Part shown: one piece after another, positions 6,035 through 6,225 of the stretch
Numbering within the stretch: position 1 is the first letter of the stretch
How the letters are laid out: the number at the start of each line of letters is the position of its first letter
Assembly: GCA_009702305.1 (NCBI GenBank)
Contig: WLIH01000176.1
Span: 1-6,225, forward strand
DNA from: Actinomycetota bacterium
GTDB taxonomy: Bacteria > Actinomycetota > Actinomycetes > Propionibacteriales > Nocardioidaceae
Direction of reading: 5' to 3'
Length of the DNA: 6,225 nt
Notes under the pieces: model-generated
What the model saw: only the letters and a program-made list of their open reading frames with translations
Database searches by the model: none
Told to the model about the DNA's origin: nothing
Made by a program: the position numbers and the translations under genes

Positions 6035-6225
6035 ATGGCCATCCCTGCTCTCTCCGCTCCCGGGCCAGCGCCTGCGCTGGCTGAGGCGCTGCTGCTCGTC
6101 ACCGCCACGGACACCGCGGCGTGGGCGTCGCTGGACGACGAGACCATCGTCGAGACGGTCGAGTCCCTCCAGCGACTGCGTGCCGCGGTGCGCGCGGTGG
6201 AGGCGCGTGTGATCACCGAGGTCGA
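6035..6225 (+). CDS. Probable DUF222 (13E12-repeat-type) protein, N-terminal part only
   Basis: The frame from ATG 6035 is open to the window edge (63 codons). It begins MAIPALSAPGPAP and continues with a helical, alanine-rich stretch: LLLVTATDTAAWASLDDETIVETVESLQRLRAAVRAVEARVITEV. This pattern, with a dipeptide-like SLDDETIVE turn and then a helix ending in VEARVI, resembles the start of DUF222 proteins. Those are abundant in actinobacteria and often end in an HNH nuclease domain; that part would lie beyond the window. GGGGA at 6029-6033 is only 1 nt from the ATG, so the start is uncertain or the mRNA leaderless. Before the insertion this gene probably followed ligB directly. The family call rests on a short segment. 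Confidence 0.6.
   Translation, partial: MAIPALSAPGPAPALAEALLLVTATDTAAWASLDDETIVETVESLQRLRAAVRAVEARVITEV

Noticed and set aside
1..6225. CRISPR array, tRNA or rRNA genes
   Set aside because: No regularly spaced repeats and no tRNA- or rRNA-like segments were seen on either strand.

Overview
The DNA is very GC-rich, with coding thirds dominated by G or C. It carries an ATP-dependent DNA ligase of the mycobacterial LigB type, a secreted M36 metallopeptidase and the start of what looks like a DUF222 protein. Together these point to a high-GC actinobacterium. A Nocardioides-like organism is my best guess, but the sequence alone cannot fix the genus.

Layout. Positions 1-2168 (minus strand) hold most of a secreted fungalysin-type (M36) zinc metallopeptidase, cut by the left edge before its stop codon. 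A 117 bp divergent intergenic region follows. A complete ATP-dependent DNA ligase (ligB) lies on the plus strand at about 2286-3797. Downstream on the same strand are a DUF262 protein (3881-4987) and a HEPN-domain protein of the MAE_28990/MAE_18760 type (5003-5641), spaced like an operon. At 5680-5946 there is a second, orphan copy of the last 87-88 codons of ligB. At 6035 a probable DUF222 protein begins and runs off the right edge.

The key observation is that the DUF262-HEPN pair sits between two versions of the ligB 3' end. Both versions start with the same 17 bp sequence (3534-3550 and 5680-5696), which encodes the conserved LGKTFK motif. The copy now fused to the ligase has many A/T-ending codons (25 of 87 by hand count). 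The orphan copy looks like the host (5 of 88). The simplest reading is that a 2146 bp DNA unit entered ligB at the 17 bp core by a single crossover. It brought its own replacement ligB 3' end, which keeps the ligase intact, and pushed the native 3' end downstream as a remnant. The unit encodes no recombinase; its cargo is only the two-gene predicted defence or toxin-type module.

How the parts relate: the ligase is probably still functional but chimeric, with a host N-terminal and nucleotidyltransferase part and a foreign end of the OB domain. The DUF262 protein is a predicted nucleotide-dependent sensor or partner, and the HEPN protein is a predicted RNase effector with an intact RxxxxH motif. 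The M36 protease and the DUF222 gene are ordinary flanking chromosomal genes.
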